This document shows positions 13,738 to 21,075 of a stretch of 22,540 nucleotides of DNA, one piece after another. Numbering within the stretch: the first letter of the stretch is position 1; every line of letters begins with the position of its first letter. Source of the stretch: Anaerolineales bacterium (GTDB taxonomy: Bacteria > Chloroflexota > Anaerolineae > Anaerolineales > Villigracilaceae); the NCBI GenBank assembly GCA_020847355.1, contig JADLCG010000239.1, forward strand, positions 1-22,540. Direction: 5' to 3'. A model generated the notes under the pieces. The model worked only from the letters and a program-made list of their open reading frames with translations, ran no database searches and had not been told where the DNA came from. Position numbers and translations under genes: made by a program.

Positions 13738-16538
13738 AAGGCATGGACAAGCTCCTCAACTTTAATTTCGTGATTGCCAAGTTTGAGCGTTGGCGTTTCT
13801 GTAACTTGACCGATTTTTTGGAAGGGCAAATTATCGAATTGTTTTTCAAAAGCGGATTTATTTTCTGGCGCGATTTCAACGAGCAGACATCCGTTGACTT
13901 CATTGAATAGATTCGATGATTCAAAATTAATTTCCGCGCCGAGCCGCCCGCCGATGCACATCTCTGCAATTGCAACCGCAAGCCCGCCTTCGCTCAAATC
14001 ATGCGCCGCTTTGACATATCCGCTACGGATGGCTTGATGCAAGGCTTTGTAAACCTGCAATGTGAATTTTGGAACATCGGGAACAGACTGATTACTGATA
14101 ACTGATGACTGATGGTCGCCGATGAGATAAACCAGATTGCCCGCTTCTTTCAAATCCATGCTGACCGCTTGATTGACATCATGCACAATGCCGATAGCGG
14201 AAATGAGTAGTGTGGGCGGAATGGCATGACGTAAACCGTCGGCGCCGAGATATTCGTTGTTGAGCGAATCTTTTCCGCTGATGAATGGCGTGCCATAAAA
14301 TAACGCCGCATCATGGCAACCGCGACAGGCTTCGACTAGCGAGCCTAATGTTTCGGGTCGCAATGGGTCGCCCCAGCAGAAATTATCAAGGATGGCGATC
14401 CGCTCGGGGTCGGCGCCAACTGCAACGGCGTTGCGAAGCGCTTCGTCAATGACCGACCAAGCCATTTGATAGGCGTCGCGTTTTCCAAATTCAGGATTGA
14501 TTCCGTTCGATAGAGCAATCCCTTTCACGCCTTGCGTGCCGATGGGTTTGATCACCGCCGCATCGGACGGCGCATCCATTTGAATCCCAGTCAACGGCTT
14601 GATGACCGTGCCGCCTTGCACTTCGTGATCGTAAATGCGAATGACGTGTGATTTGCTGGCGATGTTGGGGGAGGAGAGTAAAGATATTAGATGACTAGAG
14701 ATTAGATGATTAGGGATTGGCGCGTTACTACTCTCTACTCTCTGCTCTCTAATCTCTGCTTTTAATTGTCTCTGCGGAATGCCATCATGCAGAAATTCGT
14801 TATTCATCTCCACAACAACTTTAGCGCCATAGCGGACAACGAGCGAGCCGTTGCCAGTGAATTCGCCAATATCTGTTAGTTCGGTGTTGAAGGTGGCGCA
14901 TAATTTTTGCAGGTCAGAAATTTTTTCAGGCGCAACTGCAACAACCATCCGTTCTTGCGCTTCGGAGAGCCAAATTTCCCACGGGGCGAGACCCGCATAT
15001 TTGAGTTTTACTTTGGTTAAGTCCACGTCACAGCCGATGGATGAAGCCATCTCGCCAACAGCGGAAGATAACCCGCCTGCGCCGCAATCGGTGATGTCGT
15101 TGTAGAGTCCCAAATCTCTGGCGCGGACGATGACATCTATCAAGCCTTTTTCGGTGATCGGGTCGCCGATTTGAACGGATGCGCCAGCCACTTCGCCCGT
15201 TTGCGCGTCCATCGTCATGGATGAAAATGTTGCGCCGCGTAATCCGTCACGCCCAGTTCTGCCGCCCAGCACAACTACTCTATCGCCAACCTGCGGATTC
15301 TTTTTATGCTTTCCTTTGGGTGCAATGCCGACACATCCGCAAAAGACGAGCGGATTGGCTGTGTAGCCTTCATCGTAGAGTATCGCTCCGTTGACAGTGG
15401 GAATGCCGATTTTGTTTCCGTAATCTTGCACGCCCGCTACCACGCCCGATTGAATCCTTCTTGGATGTAAGACGCCATCGGGTAATGATGCTGGATCTAA
15501 ATCTTGCGGACCAAAACATAAAACGTCCGTATTCGCAATCGGCTTTGCGGAAACGCCCAACACATCGCGGATGACTCCGCCGACGCCCGTGTTCGCTCCG
15601 CCGAAAGGCTCAACAGCGGACGGGTGATTATGCGTTTCGGCTTTGAATGAAATTTCAAACTCGTCGTCAAAGTCAATGATGCCCGCGTTATCTACAAAAG
15701 CGGAGATGACCCACGGTGCGGCGATTTTATCGGTGGCGGATTTCAAATAGGTTCTGATAAGAGAATTAATGTTGGATGGGTAATTGGTGATTGGTGATTG
15801 GTAATTACTATTTACCGAATTACTAATTACTATATTTGCTTTGAACGTCTTATGCACACAATGCTCGCTCCAGGTTTGGGCGATGGTTTCAAATTCCACA
15901 TCCGTTGGGTCGCGTTTTTCTTCGATGAAATAATCTTGAATGGCTTTCATCTCTGCCAGATCCAATGCGGCGCGGCGGTCTTTGGAAAGCGATAATAATT
16001 CGTCGTTGGATAATTCGCGGATCGGAATAATTTCTACTGCGCCGCTGGATTCGGCTTCTTCAGGAAACGACGGCGTGATTTCTCCGATCATCCAATGTTG
16101 GATGACGTTGTTGGCTAGCAACGCCTTGGCGAGTTGTTCAACCTGCTCAACTTTCAAACCTGAAACCTGAAACCTGACGCCTGTTGCGGCGCGCTGGACT
16201 CCCTTGAAATTTAATTCATGCGAGGCGCGGACGATTTGCTCGGCAACGGGGTCTGTTACGCCTGGGCGGAGGGAAACTTCCAGAATAACCGAATCAGGCT
16301 CACCCGAAGAAAGCGGCGCGGGCAATTCATCCCATGAAGCGGATTGAGTTACGGGGTCTGTAAAAAGCGTGAGAGCCAACTTTTGCAATTCTTCCTGCGA
16401 CAGTTGGCCCTCAATGAAATAAAGGTCTTGAACGGCGATGCTTTTTAAGCGCTGAAACCCGAGGGCGTGGGCATCTTTTAAATACCCAGCCGCTCGCGTG
16501 TCGTGATTGGTTTGAATGATGAATTTATAAATTGACAT
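13722..16538 (-). CDS. purL: FGAM synthase, PurS-PurL type, with four internal heptamer tracts
   Basis: PurL converts FGAR, ATP and glutamine-derived ammonia to FGAM. No separate purS is seen. Instead, the first 155 or so residues contain two PurS-like segments (MSIYKFIIQTNHDTRAAGYL, and VILEVSLRPGVTDPVAEQIV to LLANNVIQHWMIG), like the PurS-dimer-like N-terminus of large PurL. The synthase follows: QTWSEHCVHKTF (221-232), KAETHNHPSAVEPFGGANTG and YDHEVQGGTVIKPLTG. Residues about 121-128, 236-252, 592-618 and 808-817 are encoded by tandem heptamers lying in variable loops. I prefer the ATG at 16536-16538, five bases after AGG; an in-frame GTG lies at 16544. The gene opens the operon behind a good promoter. 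Confidence 0.95.
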   Translation of the reverse strand: MSIYKFIIQTNHDTRAAGYLKDAHALGFQRLKSIAVQDLYFIEGQLSQEELQKLALTLFTDPVTQSASWDELPAPLSSGEPDSVILEVSLRPGVTDPVAEQIVRASHELNFKGVQRAATGVRFQVSGLKVEQVEQLAKALLANNVIQHWMIGEITPSFPEEAESSGAVEIIPIRELSNDELLSLSKDRRAALDLAEMKAIQDYFIEEKRDPTDVEFETIAQTWSEHCVHKTFKANIVISNSVNSNYQSPITNYPSNINSLIRTYLKSATDKIAAPWVISAFVDNAGIIDFDDEFEISFKAETHNHPSAVEPFGGANTGVGGVIRDVLGVSAKPIANTDVLCFGPQDLDPASLPDGVLHPRRIQSGVVAGVQDYGNKIGIPTVNGAILYDEGYTANPLVFCGCVGIAPKGKHKKNPQVGDRVVVLGGRTGRDGLRGATFSSMTMDAQTGEVAGASVQIGDPITEKGLIDVIVRARDLGLYNDITDCGAGGLSSAVGEMASSIGCDVDLTKVKLKYAGLAPWEIWLSEAQERMVVAVAPEKISDLQKLCATFNTELTDIGEFTGNGSLVVRYGAKVVVEMNNEFLHDGIPQRQLKAEIREQRVESSNAPIPNHLISSHLISLLSSPNIASKSHVIRIYDHEVQGGTVIKPLTGIQMDAPSDAAVIKPIGTQGVKGIALSNGINPEFGKRDAYQMAWSVIDEALRNAVAVGADPERIAILDNFCWGDPLRPETLGSLVEACRGCHDAALFYGTPFISGKDSLNNEYLGADGLRHAIPPTLLISAIGIVHDVNQAVSMDLKEAGNLVYLIGDHQSSVISNQSVPDVPKFTLQVYKALHQAIRSGYVKAAHDLSEGGLAVAIAEMCIGGRLGAEINFESSNLFNEVNGCLLVEIAPENKSAFEKQFDNLPFQKIGQVTETPTLKLGNHEIKVEELVHAFIHPS
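14087..14114. repeat. Heptamer tract in purL: four ACTGATN copies
   Basis: ACTGATT, ACTGATA, ACTGATG, ACTGATG, in tandem on the plus strand. It encodes part of HQSSVISNQS in a loop near PurL residue 810. Confidence 0.85.
14684..14763. repeat. Heptamer tract in purL: GATTAGA-type then CTCTACT-type
   Basis: About 80 bp of heptamers. It begins with GACTAGA, GATTAGA and GGATTGG, then changes to CTACTCT, CTACTCT, CTGCTCT and CTAATCT. The first half contains AGAGATTAG and the second its reverse complement CTAATCTCT, so orientation flips mid-tract. It encodes the Ser/Ile-rich loop REQRVESSNAPIPNHLISS. Confidence 0.8.
15783..15831. repeat. Heptamer tract in purL: ATTGGTG-type then AATTACT-type
   Basis: Seven heptamers in 49 bp (ATTGGTG, ATTGGTG, ATTGGTA, ATTACTA, TTTACCG, AATTACT, AATTACT), with a change of orientation in the middle. 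It encodes SNSVNSNYQSPITNYP, between the KTFKANIV and INSLIRTYLK motifs. Confidence 0.85.
16156..16176. repeat. Heptamer tract in purL: three perfect AAACCTG copies
   Basis: Three perfect copies in 21 bp, encoding FQVSGLK in the second PurS-like segment. Confidence 0.85.
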
Positions 16539-16564
16539 AGACACCTATTTGAAAAGTCGTTGAG

Positions 16565-16593
16565 ATTGTACCCTTTGTCACTTGTCTAGTCAA
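16565..16593 (-). promoter_or_regulatory. Sigma70-type promoter of the purine operon
   Basis: On the minus strand TTGACT (16593-16588) and TACAAT (16570-16565) each match the consensus hexamer at five of six positions, and they are exactly 17 bases apart. The expected start near 16558 gives a leader of about 20 bases before the purL ATG. That is too short for a purine riboswitch or attenuator. It lies just downstream of the lysX remnant. Confidence 0.75.
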
Positions 16594-16609
16594 CGAGAGT
16601 TGCGATATT

Positions 16610-16711
16610 TTAAGTTTTTTGTCTTACATTTTGCAAAACATATGCAATCATCTTTTGCGGGATGTTCACGCCCGTGGTGGTGATGCTGTTGCGAAACTCC
16701 ATCGTGTGATT
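16610..16711 (-). pseudogene. lysX: Orphan copy of the 3' end of lysX
   Basis: These 102 bp match 19144-19245, the 3' end of the intact lysX, with four mismatches by my count. The fragment reads NHTMEFRNSITTTGVNIPQK, then MIAYVLQNVRQKT and a TAA stop. It keeps the LysX frame and stop but has no start or body. The similarity begins exactly at the stop codon and ends abruptly at 16711. Together with the intact lysX end it forms a direct repeat flanking recQ. Confidence 0.88.
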
Positions 16712-16802
16712 GAATGAACATAATCAGGGTAAGCGGACATAGAGTTCCTTTCCGCACCGCGGCATTTATTTCGCAAGTTTTGCGCGCAACATCAATGTTG
16801 TG
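16712..16802. other. Gap between recQ and the lysX remnant
   Basis: No gene is visible. Downstream of the recQ stop (minus strand) a small CAACAT/ATGTTG hairpin and a CGCAA/TTGCG hairpin occur, but no T-run follows, so a terminator is only a weak possibility. A single AAGCGGACAT word may be a relic of the CGGAC repeat family. Confidence 0.4.
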
Positions 16803-18968
16803 CTACATCTGCCTTTGCGCTAGATATAACAACCTCAAAATTTTCAACTCGTCAAAATTCAATTCGCCGTTCAGTTTGTCGAACACGGGTCTCAAGAATA
16901 AATTTTCCGATTCGCCGAACGCGGAGAAAGCAAGTTGAATTTGTCTCTCGTTCGCCGATGTCATTGATTTCAATTCATCGGCTTTGCGAAGTTTGTTTCC
17001 CGCTGTCGCATATTTTGTCAGATGCTCCACGATCGTGCTTTGCGTGATGCCGTGCCGCCCCGCCAATTCTTGAATGGATAGCCCGCTGTCAAATCCATCC
17101 GCAATGACGCGAGTCCTTTCTCCAACCTCAGAGTCTCGGCTCGTGGTTTGAGGCGCGGGATCGGGAGTGGCGGAAATATTATTTTGCTCGCAAAATGTTT
17201 TTATCAATCCCATGAACAAGCCGCCGTATTGCTTCCACTTCACCTTGCCAACGCCCGTAATTTTCATCATGGCGCTTTCATTCCGCGGATAATACGCCGC
17301 CATTTCCACCAACGCTTTATCCGAAAAGATCACGTACGGCGGCACGCGCTCGCCATCGGCGAGTTCTTTTCGTTTTGCTCTCAGGATTTCAAACAGTTCG
17401 CGATTGTATTCGACGTCGGTCCGTTGACCTTTGATCCGCGCCCGTCCCGCTTCTTGCACGACGCCGAAAACTGGTTCTCTTTTCTTCAACGTTTCCATCG
17501 CCTTCGACGTGAGGCTTAAGGTGTGGTATTCGCCTTCCTGCTTCAAATATCCCATAGAGGTTAACTGACGGGCGATGTGCATCCATTGTTTCTTTGTCAA
17601 TTCTCCGCCGATGCCGTATGTGGAGAGCTTATCGTGTTCCCAGCGCATTACCTTTTCGTTTTTTGAGCCGAGCAGAATATCCGCGATGTGACCCGCGCCG
17701 AATTTTTCGTTCGCGCGTTTGACGCATGAGAGAAATTTTTGAGCGAAGATCGTGATGTCGGTCAACGCGGTTGGGGCGGAGGTGCAGTTGTCGCAGTTGG
17801 AGCAGTTATCGGCTTCGTATGATTCGCCGAAGTAGTTGAGGAGCGGCTTGCGGCGGCAGGTTAACTCGTCTTCCGCAAAGCGCACGATGGCGTTCAAATG
17901 TTCGATGGCAACTCGTTTTTCCTCGCCCTCTTTTTGGTCAATGAAGTAATTAATCTTGGCGGCGTCTGAGTAGCTGTAGAGTAAGGCGCAGTGCGCGGGT
18001 AAGCCGTCGCGTCCCGCGCGTCCAATTTCCTGATAATAGCCCTCGATGCTTTTCGGCAGATCGAAGTGAATGACGAAGCGCACGTTTGGCTTGTTGATGC
18101 CCATCCCGAACGCGATGGTGGCGACGATAATTTGCACGTCGTCTCGAATAAATAGTTCTTGATTCCGTTTTCGCTCGGCGTCTTCCAACCCCGCGTGATA
18201 CGGTCGAACGGAATAACCTTTCGATGCAAGATACGCGGCAAGCTCATCCACCTGTTTGCGCGAGAAACAATAGATGATGCCCGATTGATCTTTGTAACGA
18301 TTGATGATGCCGATCACCTGGCTGACGGGTTCGCGCTTGCGAATCACTTCGATATAGAGATTCTCGCGGTTGAAACTGGCGACGAATTCATTGGTGGTTG
18401 AAAATTTGAGCGTGTTGCGAATATCCTGCCGAACTCGAGACGTGGCGGTTGCCGTTAATGCCAAGCATACCGCTTTTGGAAATCTTTTTCTAACTTCCAC
18501 AAGCTGGCGATATTCGGGGCGGAAGTCGTGTCCCCACTCGGAGATGCAGTGCGCCTCGTCAATGGTGAGGCAATCCACTTGAACGGAGTCAAGAAGCGAG
18601 AGAATCTTTGGCGTGAGCAGGGTTTCGGGCGCAACGTAGAGCAATTTCACTGCGCCGCGCTTCACGTCGTCTATATTCTGTTGATATTCCTGCGGCGAGA
18701 GCGTGCTGTTGATAAACAATGCTGGCACGCCGAATGCGCGCAGTTGCTCCACCTGATCTTTCATCAGCGAGATGAGCGGCGAGACAACGACGGTCAAGCC
18801 GTCGAATAACAGCGATGGGATCTGATAACAAAGCGATTTCCCGCCGCCCGTCGGCATGATCGCCAGTGTGTCTTTTTGCGCCAGCGCATTTTCAATGATC
18901 TCTTGTTGTAATGGACGAAATGTATCGTAGCCGAAGGTCTCTTTGAGGATGGATGCGGGTGATGGCAT
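16803..18968 (-). CDS. recQ: ATP-dependent DNA helicase RecQ
   Basis: RecQ unwinds DNA 3' to 5' in recombination and fork repair. The 721-residue protein starts with SILKETFGYDTFRPLQQEII, has Walker A IMPTGGGKSLCYQIPS (about 38-53), the DEAH box TIDEAHCISEWGHDFRPEYR (about 135-154), and helicase C-half motifs AFGMGINKPNVRFVIHFDLP and QEIGRAGRDGLPAHCALLYS. Zinc-site cysteines occur in CRRKPLLNYFGE and CSNCDNC. RQC and HRDC segments follow (ELFEILRAKRKELADGERVP, YVIFSDKALVEMA), then a C-terminal helix-turn-helix-like segment (SIQELAGRHGITQSTIVEHL). The ATG at 18968 fits the family start; one at 19001 adds eleven non-family residues. A TATACT six bases before the ATG could give a leaderless transcript, but no good -35 accompanies it. 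The gene separates lysX from its duplicated 3' end. Confidence 0.95.
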   Translation of the reverse strand: MPSPASILKETFGYDTFRPLQQEIIENALAQKDTLAIMPTGGGKSLCYQIPSLLFDGLTVVVSPLISLMKDQVEQLRAFGVPALFINSTLSPQEYQQNIDDVKRGAVKLLYVAPETLLTPKILSLLDSVQVDCLTIDEAHCISEWGHDFRPEYRQLVEVRKRFPKAVCLALTATATSRVRQDIRNTLKFSTTNEFVASFNRENLYIEVIRKREPVSQVIGIINRYKDQSGIIYCFSRKQVDELAAYLASKGYSVRPYHAGLEDAERKRNQELFIRDDVQIIVATIAFGMGINKPNVRFVIHFDLPKSIEGYYQEIGRAGRDGLPAHCALLYSYSDAAKINYFIDQKEGEEKRVAIEHLNAIVRFAEDELTCRRKPLLNYFGESYEADNCSNCDNCTSAPTALTDITIFAQKFLSCVKRANEKFGAGHIADILLGSKNEKVMRWEHDKLSTYGIGGELTKKQWMHIARQLTSMGYLKQEGEYHTLSLTSKAMETLKKREPVFGVVQEAGRARIKGQRTDVEYNRELFEILRAKRKELADGERVPPYVIFSDKALVEMAAYYPRNESAMMKITGVGKVKWKQYGGLFMGLIKTFCEQNNISATPDPAPQTTSRDSEVGERTRVIADGFDSGLSIQELAGRHGITQSTIVEHLTKYATAGNKLRKADELKSMTSANERQIQLAFSAFGESENLFLRPVFDKLNGELNFDELKILRLLYLAQRQM

Positions 18969-19044
18969 GGGGGAAGTATACCCTCCAATAAACAAGATCA
19001 TCCAGACTTTTAGAGATCATAGCTTACGCAGATCAAAATCTTTT

Positions 19045-19110
19045 GCCGCGAATTACACGAATTATCACGATTTTTTTATGTAATTCGCGTGAATTAGCGA
19101 AATTCGCGGC
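19045..19110. repeat. Long inverted repeat of CGAATT words between lysX and recQ
   Basis: A 10-bp perfect arm pair, GCCGCGAATT (19045-19054) and AATTCGCGGC (19101-19110), encloses further partly paired CGAATTA and TAATTCG words at a spacing of about 9-10 bp. It could form a long hairpin just past the lysX stop. No T-run follows in the lysX direction, so it is not a standard intrinsic terminator. Confidence 0.7.
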
Positions 19111-19143
19111 TTGGTCTTAAGGTTTTGCGTCAGTCCTGAGAGA

Positions 19144-19995
19144 TTAAGCTTTTTGTCTTACATTTTGCAAAACGTATTCAATCATCTTTTGCGGGATGTT
19201 CACGCCTGTGGTGGTGATGCTGTTGCGAAACTCCATCGTGTGATTAACTTCGTTGATGGTCATTCCGTTTTCGGTTTCAAATAAATCGAGCGCGAGCAAA
19301 CCGCCGCCGATGGCTTGCGCGGCGCGGTGACAAATCTCTGCAATCTCATCAGTGACGGGGCAGTTGGTGGCGATGCCGCCGCGCGCGGTGTTGGTGATCC
19401 AATTTTCGGAGGAGCGATAGATGGCGCAAATACATTCGTCGCCGACCACGAACGCGCGGATGTCGCGCCCTGGCTTGTTGATGTATTCTTGAATATAAAA
19501 AACTTGATGATTGACTCCGAGCGATGATTTATGCTCGATCAATGATTCGGCTTGGGCTCTGTTTTCGACTTTGGCGAGCAAACGCCCCCATGACCCGACG
19601 ACGGGCTTCAGCACGCAGGGATAGCCCAGCGCTTCAATCGCCCTGAGAGCGGATTCTTCGTCGAAAGCCATCAGCACTCTGGGAGTTGGGATGCCGTTCT
19701 TGGCGAGCAATTGACTCGTGACATATTTATCGCCGCAGATTTCAGCCACCGCCGATGAGTTGACGACGGGGATGCCGTGCGCTTCAAAGATGCGCGAGAT
19801 GTATAGCCCGCGTGAATAGGAAATGGAGCGTTCAAACAGCACGTCAATTTCTTCTGGGATTTGGTGAATGTCGAAGAACGTATCGCCGTCGTTGATGCGG
19901 ACAAGTTCTACGTCTTCATGTTTTTCAAATTCGTCTATCAAATATTTTTCTTCCGCGCGCAGGCGGGTGTATAAAAATCCAACTTTGGTTTTCAT
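19144..19995 (-). CDS. lysX: LysX, LysW-dependent alpha-aminoadipate ligase
   Basis: LysX attaches alpha-aminoadipate to the C-terminal glutamate of the carrier protein LysW, protecting the amino group during lysine synthesis. The 283-residue ATP-grasp (RimK-like) protein follows Thermus LysX closely: VLFERSISYSRGLYISRIFE, EICGDKYVTSQLLAKNGIPT, YPCVLKPVVGSWGRLLAKVE, FYIQEYINKPGRDIRAFVVG, ENWITNTARGGIATNC and NEVNHTMEFRNSITTTGV. The NEVNHTMEF-type motif separates LysX from RimK. I chose the ATG at 19993-19995: GGAG precedes it, and the longer frame is heptamer tract. No lysW is seen nearby. An arginine-specific ArgX or a dual enzyme cannot be excluded. Confidence 0.9.
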   Translation of the reverse strand: MKTKVGFLYTRLRAEEKYLIDEFEKHEDVELVRINDGDTFFDIHQIPEEIDVLFERSISYSRGLYISRIFEAHGIPVVNSSAVAEICGDKYVTSQLLAKNGIPTPRVLMAFDEESALRAIEALGYPCVLKPVVGSWGRLLAKVENRAQAESLIEHKSSLGVNHQVFYIQEYINKPGRDIRAFVVGDECICAIYRSSENWITNTARGGIATNCPVTDEIAEICHRAAQAIGGGLLALDLFETENGMTINEVNHTMEFRNSITTTGVNIPQKMIEYVLQNVRQKA

Positions 19996-20009
19996 GGGAC
20001 TCCTTTTTT

Positions 20010-20065
20010 GAATGCAGAATGCAGAATGCAAAATGAAATTCTTCATTCTTCATTCTGCATTCTAA
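20010..20065. repeat. Heptamer tract at the dehydrogenase-lysX junction
   Basis: Eight heptamers: three GAATGCA, then AAATGAA, two ATTCTTC, ATTCTGC and ATTCTAA. Orientation flips in the middle, so AGAATGCAGAATG can pair with CATTCTGCATTCT. The tract supplies the last codons (MQNEE) and stop of the dehydrogenase and fills the spacer up to the lysX ribosome site. Confidence 0.85.
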
Positions 20066-21053
20066 CTTTGACTCTCTTTGTCACTTCATCCGTTGTCAAC
20101 ACGCCGCCTAGATCGGGCGTGGTTTCTTTGTCAGCGATGCAGGCTTGAATGGCGTTGTTCAATTTTTGGGCGTATTCTTTTTCGTTGATGTGATCTAACA
20201 TCATCGCTGTTGCTAAAAGTGTGGCGATGGGATTGGCTTTGCCTGTGCCGACCAACGGCGGAGCGCTTCCGTGAACTGGCTCGAAGACTGCGGCATTTGC
20301 GCCAATGTTTCCCGATGTGGCGACGCCAAGTCCGCCGACGAACATGCAGGCTTCGTCGCTCAAAATGTCGCCGAATAAATTGGTGGTGACGATGACTTCA
20401 AATTGCTCAGGCGCGCGGATCAATTCCATCGCGCAGGTATCTACGAGCATTTCAAGCATTTTGATTTCGGGATATTCTTTGGCAACTTCCAGCGCGACCG
20501 TGCGAAAGAGTCCGCAGGTTTGGCGAAGCACGTTGGCTTTGTGAATCACATGCACGGATTTGCGCTTCGTCTGTCTTGCCAAATCAAACGCCTTGCGGAT
20601 GATGCGCTCCGAGCCTTTTCGGGTGATGACTCTTTCTGTGATCGCTTTGTCTCCATTATCTTCTATTCTTTCAATTCCCGAATACAAGCCTTCGGTATTT
20701 TCGCGGATGATGAGGATGTCTATGTTTGGTTTCGATGATTCGTGCGGAATGGATTTGCATGGACGCAGGTTTGCATACAAATCCAACGCTTGACGCATCC
20801 GCACGACGGGGGAGAAATAATTCGGGATGTTGGGCGGAGTGGTCACAGCGCCGAAGAGAGTCGCGTCGGCGTGGCGAATGGCTTGAAGCGTTGAATCAGG
20901 CAGAGGGGAGCCTGAGCGTTGATATTCGCTAAATCCAATGCCGCTTTCCACAAAATCCCATTGAAGCGGAAGCGCCGATAAAACATCCTTCGCTGAGGCA
21001 ATCACTTCGGGTCCAATCCCATCGCCAGAGAGCAGGCAGATTTTATAATTCAT
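20043..21053 (-). CDS. Isocitrate/homoisocitrate dehydrogenase family protein, probably homoisocitrate dehydrogenase
   Basis: This is a beta-decarboxylating dehydrogenase of 336 residues: LLSGDGIGPEVIASAKDVL, RMRQALDLYANLRPCKS, IIRENTEGLYSGIERI, HVIHKANVLRQTCGLF, DTCAMELIRAPEQFEVIVTT, NLFGDILSDEACMFVGGLG and FEPVHGSAPPLVGTGKANPI. RENTEGLY is typical of homoisocitrate and NAD-isocitrate enzymes. LeuB has RELTGG-type sequence, so isopropylmalate is unlikely. With lysX next door, oxidative decarboxylation of homoisocitrate to 2-oxoadipate is the best call, by inference. The C-terminal MQNEE is encoded by a heptamer tract. The ribosome site GAAGG seven bases before the ATG also lies in a heptamer tract. 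A role as NAD-isocitrate dehydrogenase remains possible. Confidence 0.85.
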   Translation of the reverse strand: MNYKICLLSGDGIGPEVIASAKDVLSALPLQWDFVESGIGFSEYQRSGSPLPDSTLQAIRHADATLFGAVTTPPNIPNYFSPVVRMRQALDLYANLRPCKSIPHESSKPNIDILIIRENTEGLYSGIERIEDNGDKAITERVITRKGSERIIRKAFDLARQTKRKSVHVIHKANVLRQTCGLFRTVALEVAKEYPEIKMLEMLVDTCAMELIRAPEQFEVIVTTNLFGDILSDEACMFVGGLGVATSGNIGANAAVFEPVHGSAPPLVGTGKANPIATLLATAMMLDHINEKEYAQKLNNAIQACIADKETTPDLGGVLTTDEVTKRVKVRMQNEE

Positions 21054-21075
21054 CCTTCATCCTTCTGCATTCATC
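21048..21075. repeat. Heptamer tract across the small-subunit stop and dehydrogenase start
   Basis: Four heptamers (ATTCATC, CTTCATC, CTTCTGC, ATTCATC) cover the TGA of the hydro-lyase small subunit and the ATG of the dehydrogenase. On the minus strand they supply GAAGG as ribosome site and ATGAAT as start. Confidence 0.7.

Noticed and set aside
16539..16609. Purine riboswitch or attenuator ahead of purL
   Set aside because: The predicted leader is about 20 bases, too short for either.
18969..19143. Promoter for recQ
   Set aside because: TATGAT and TATACT boxes exist, but neither has a convincing -35 partner at 16-18 bases.
19996..20042. lysW, expected beside lysX
   Set aside because: The spacer is a heptamer tract with no small acidic reading frame ending in Glu.
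20043..21053. Assignment as LeuB (3-isopropylmalate dehydrogenase)
   Set aside because: The RENTEGLY motif and the neighbouring lysX fit homoisocitrate or NAD-isocitrate dehydrogenase instead.
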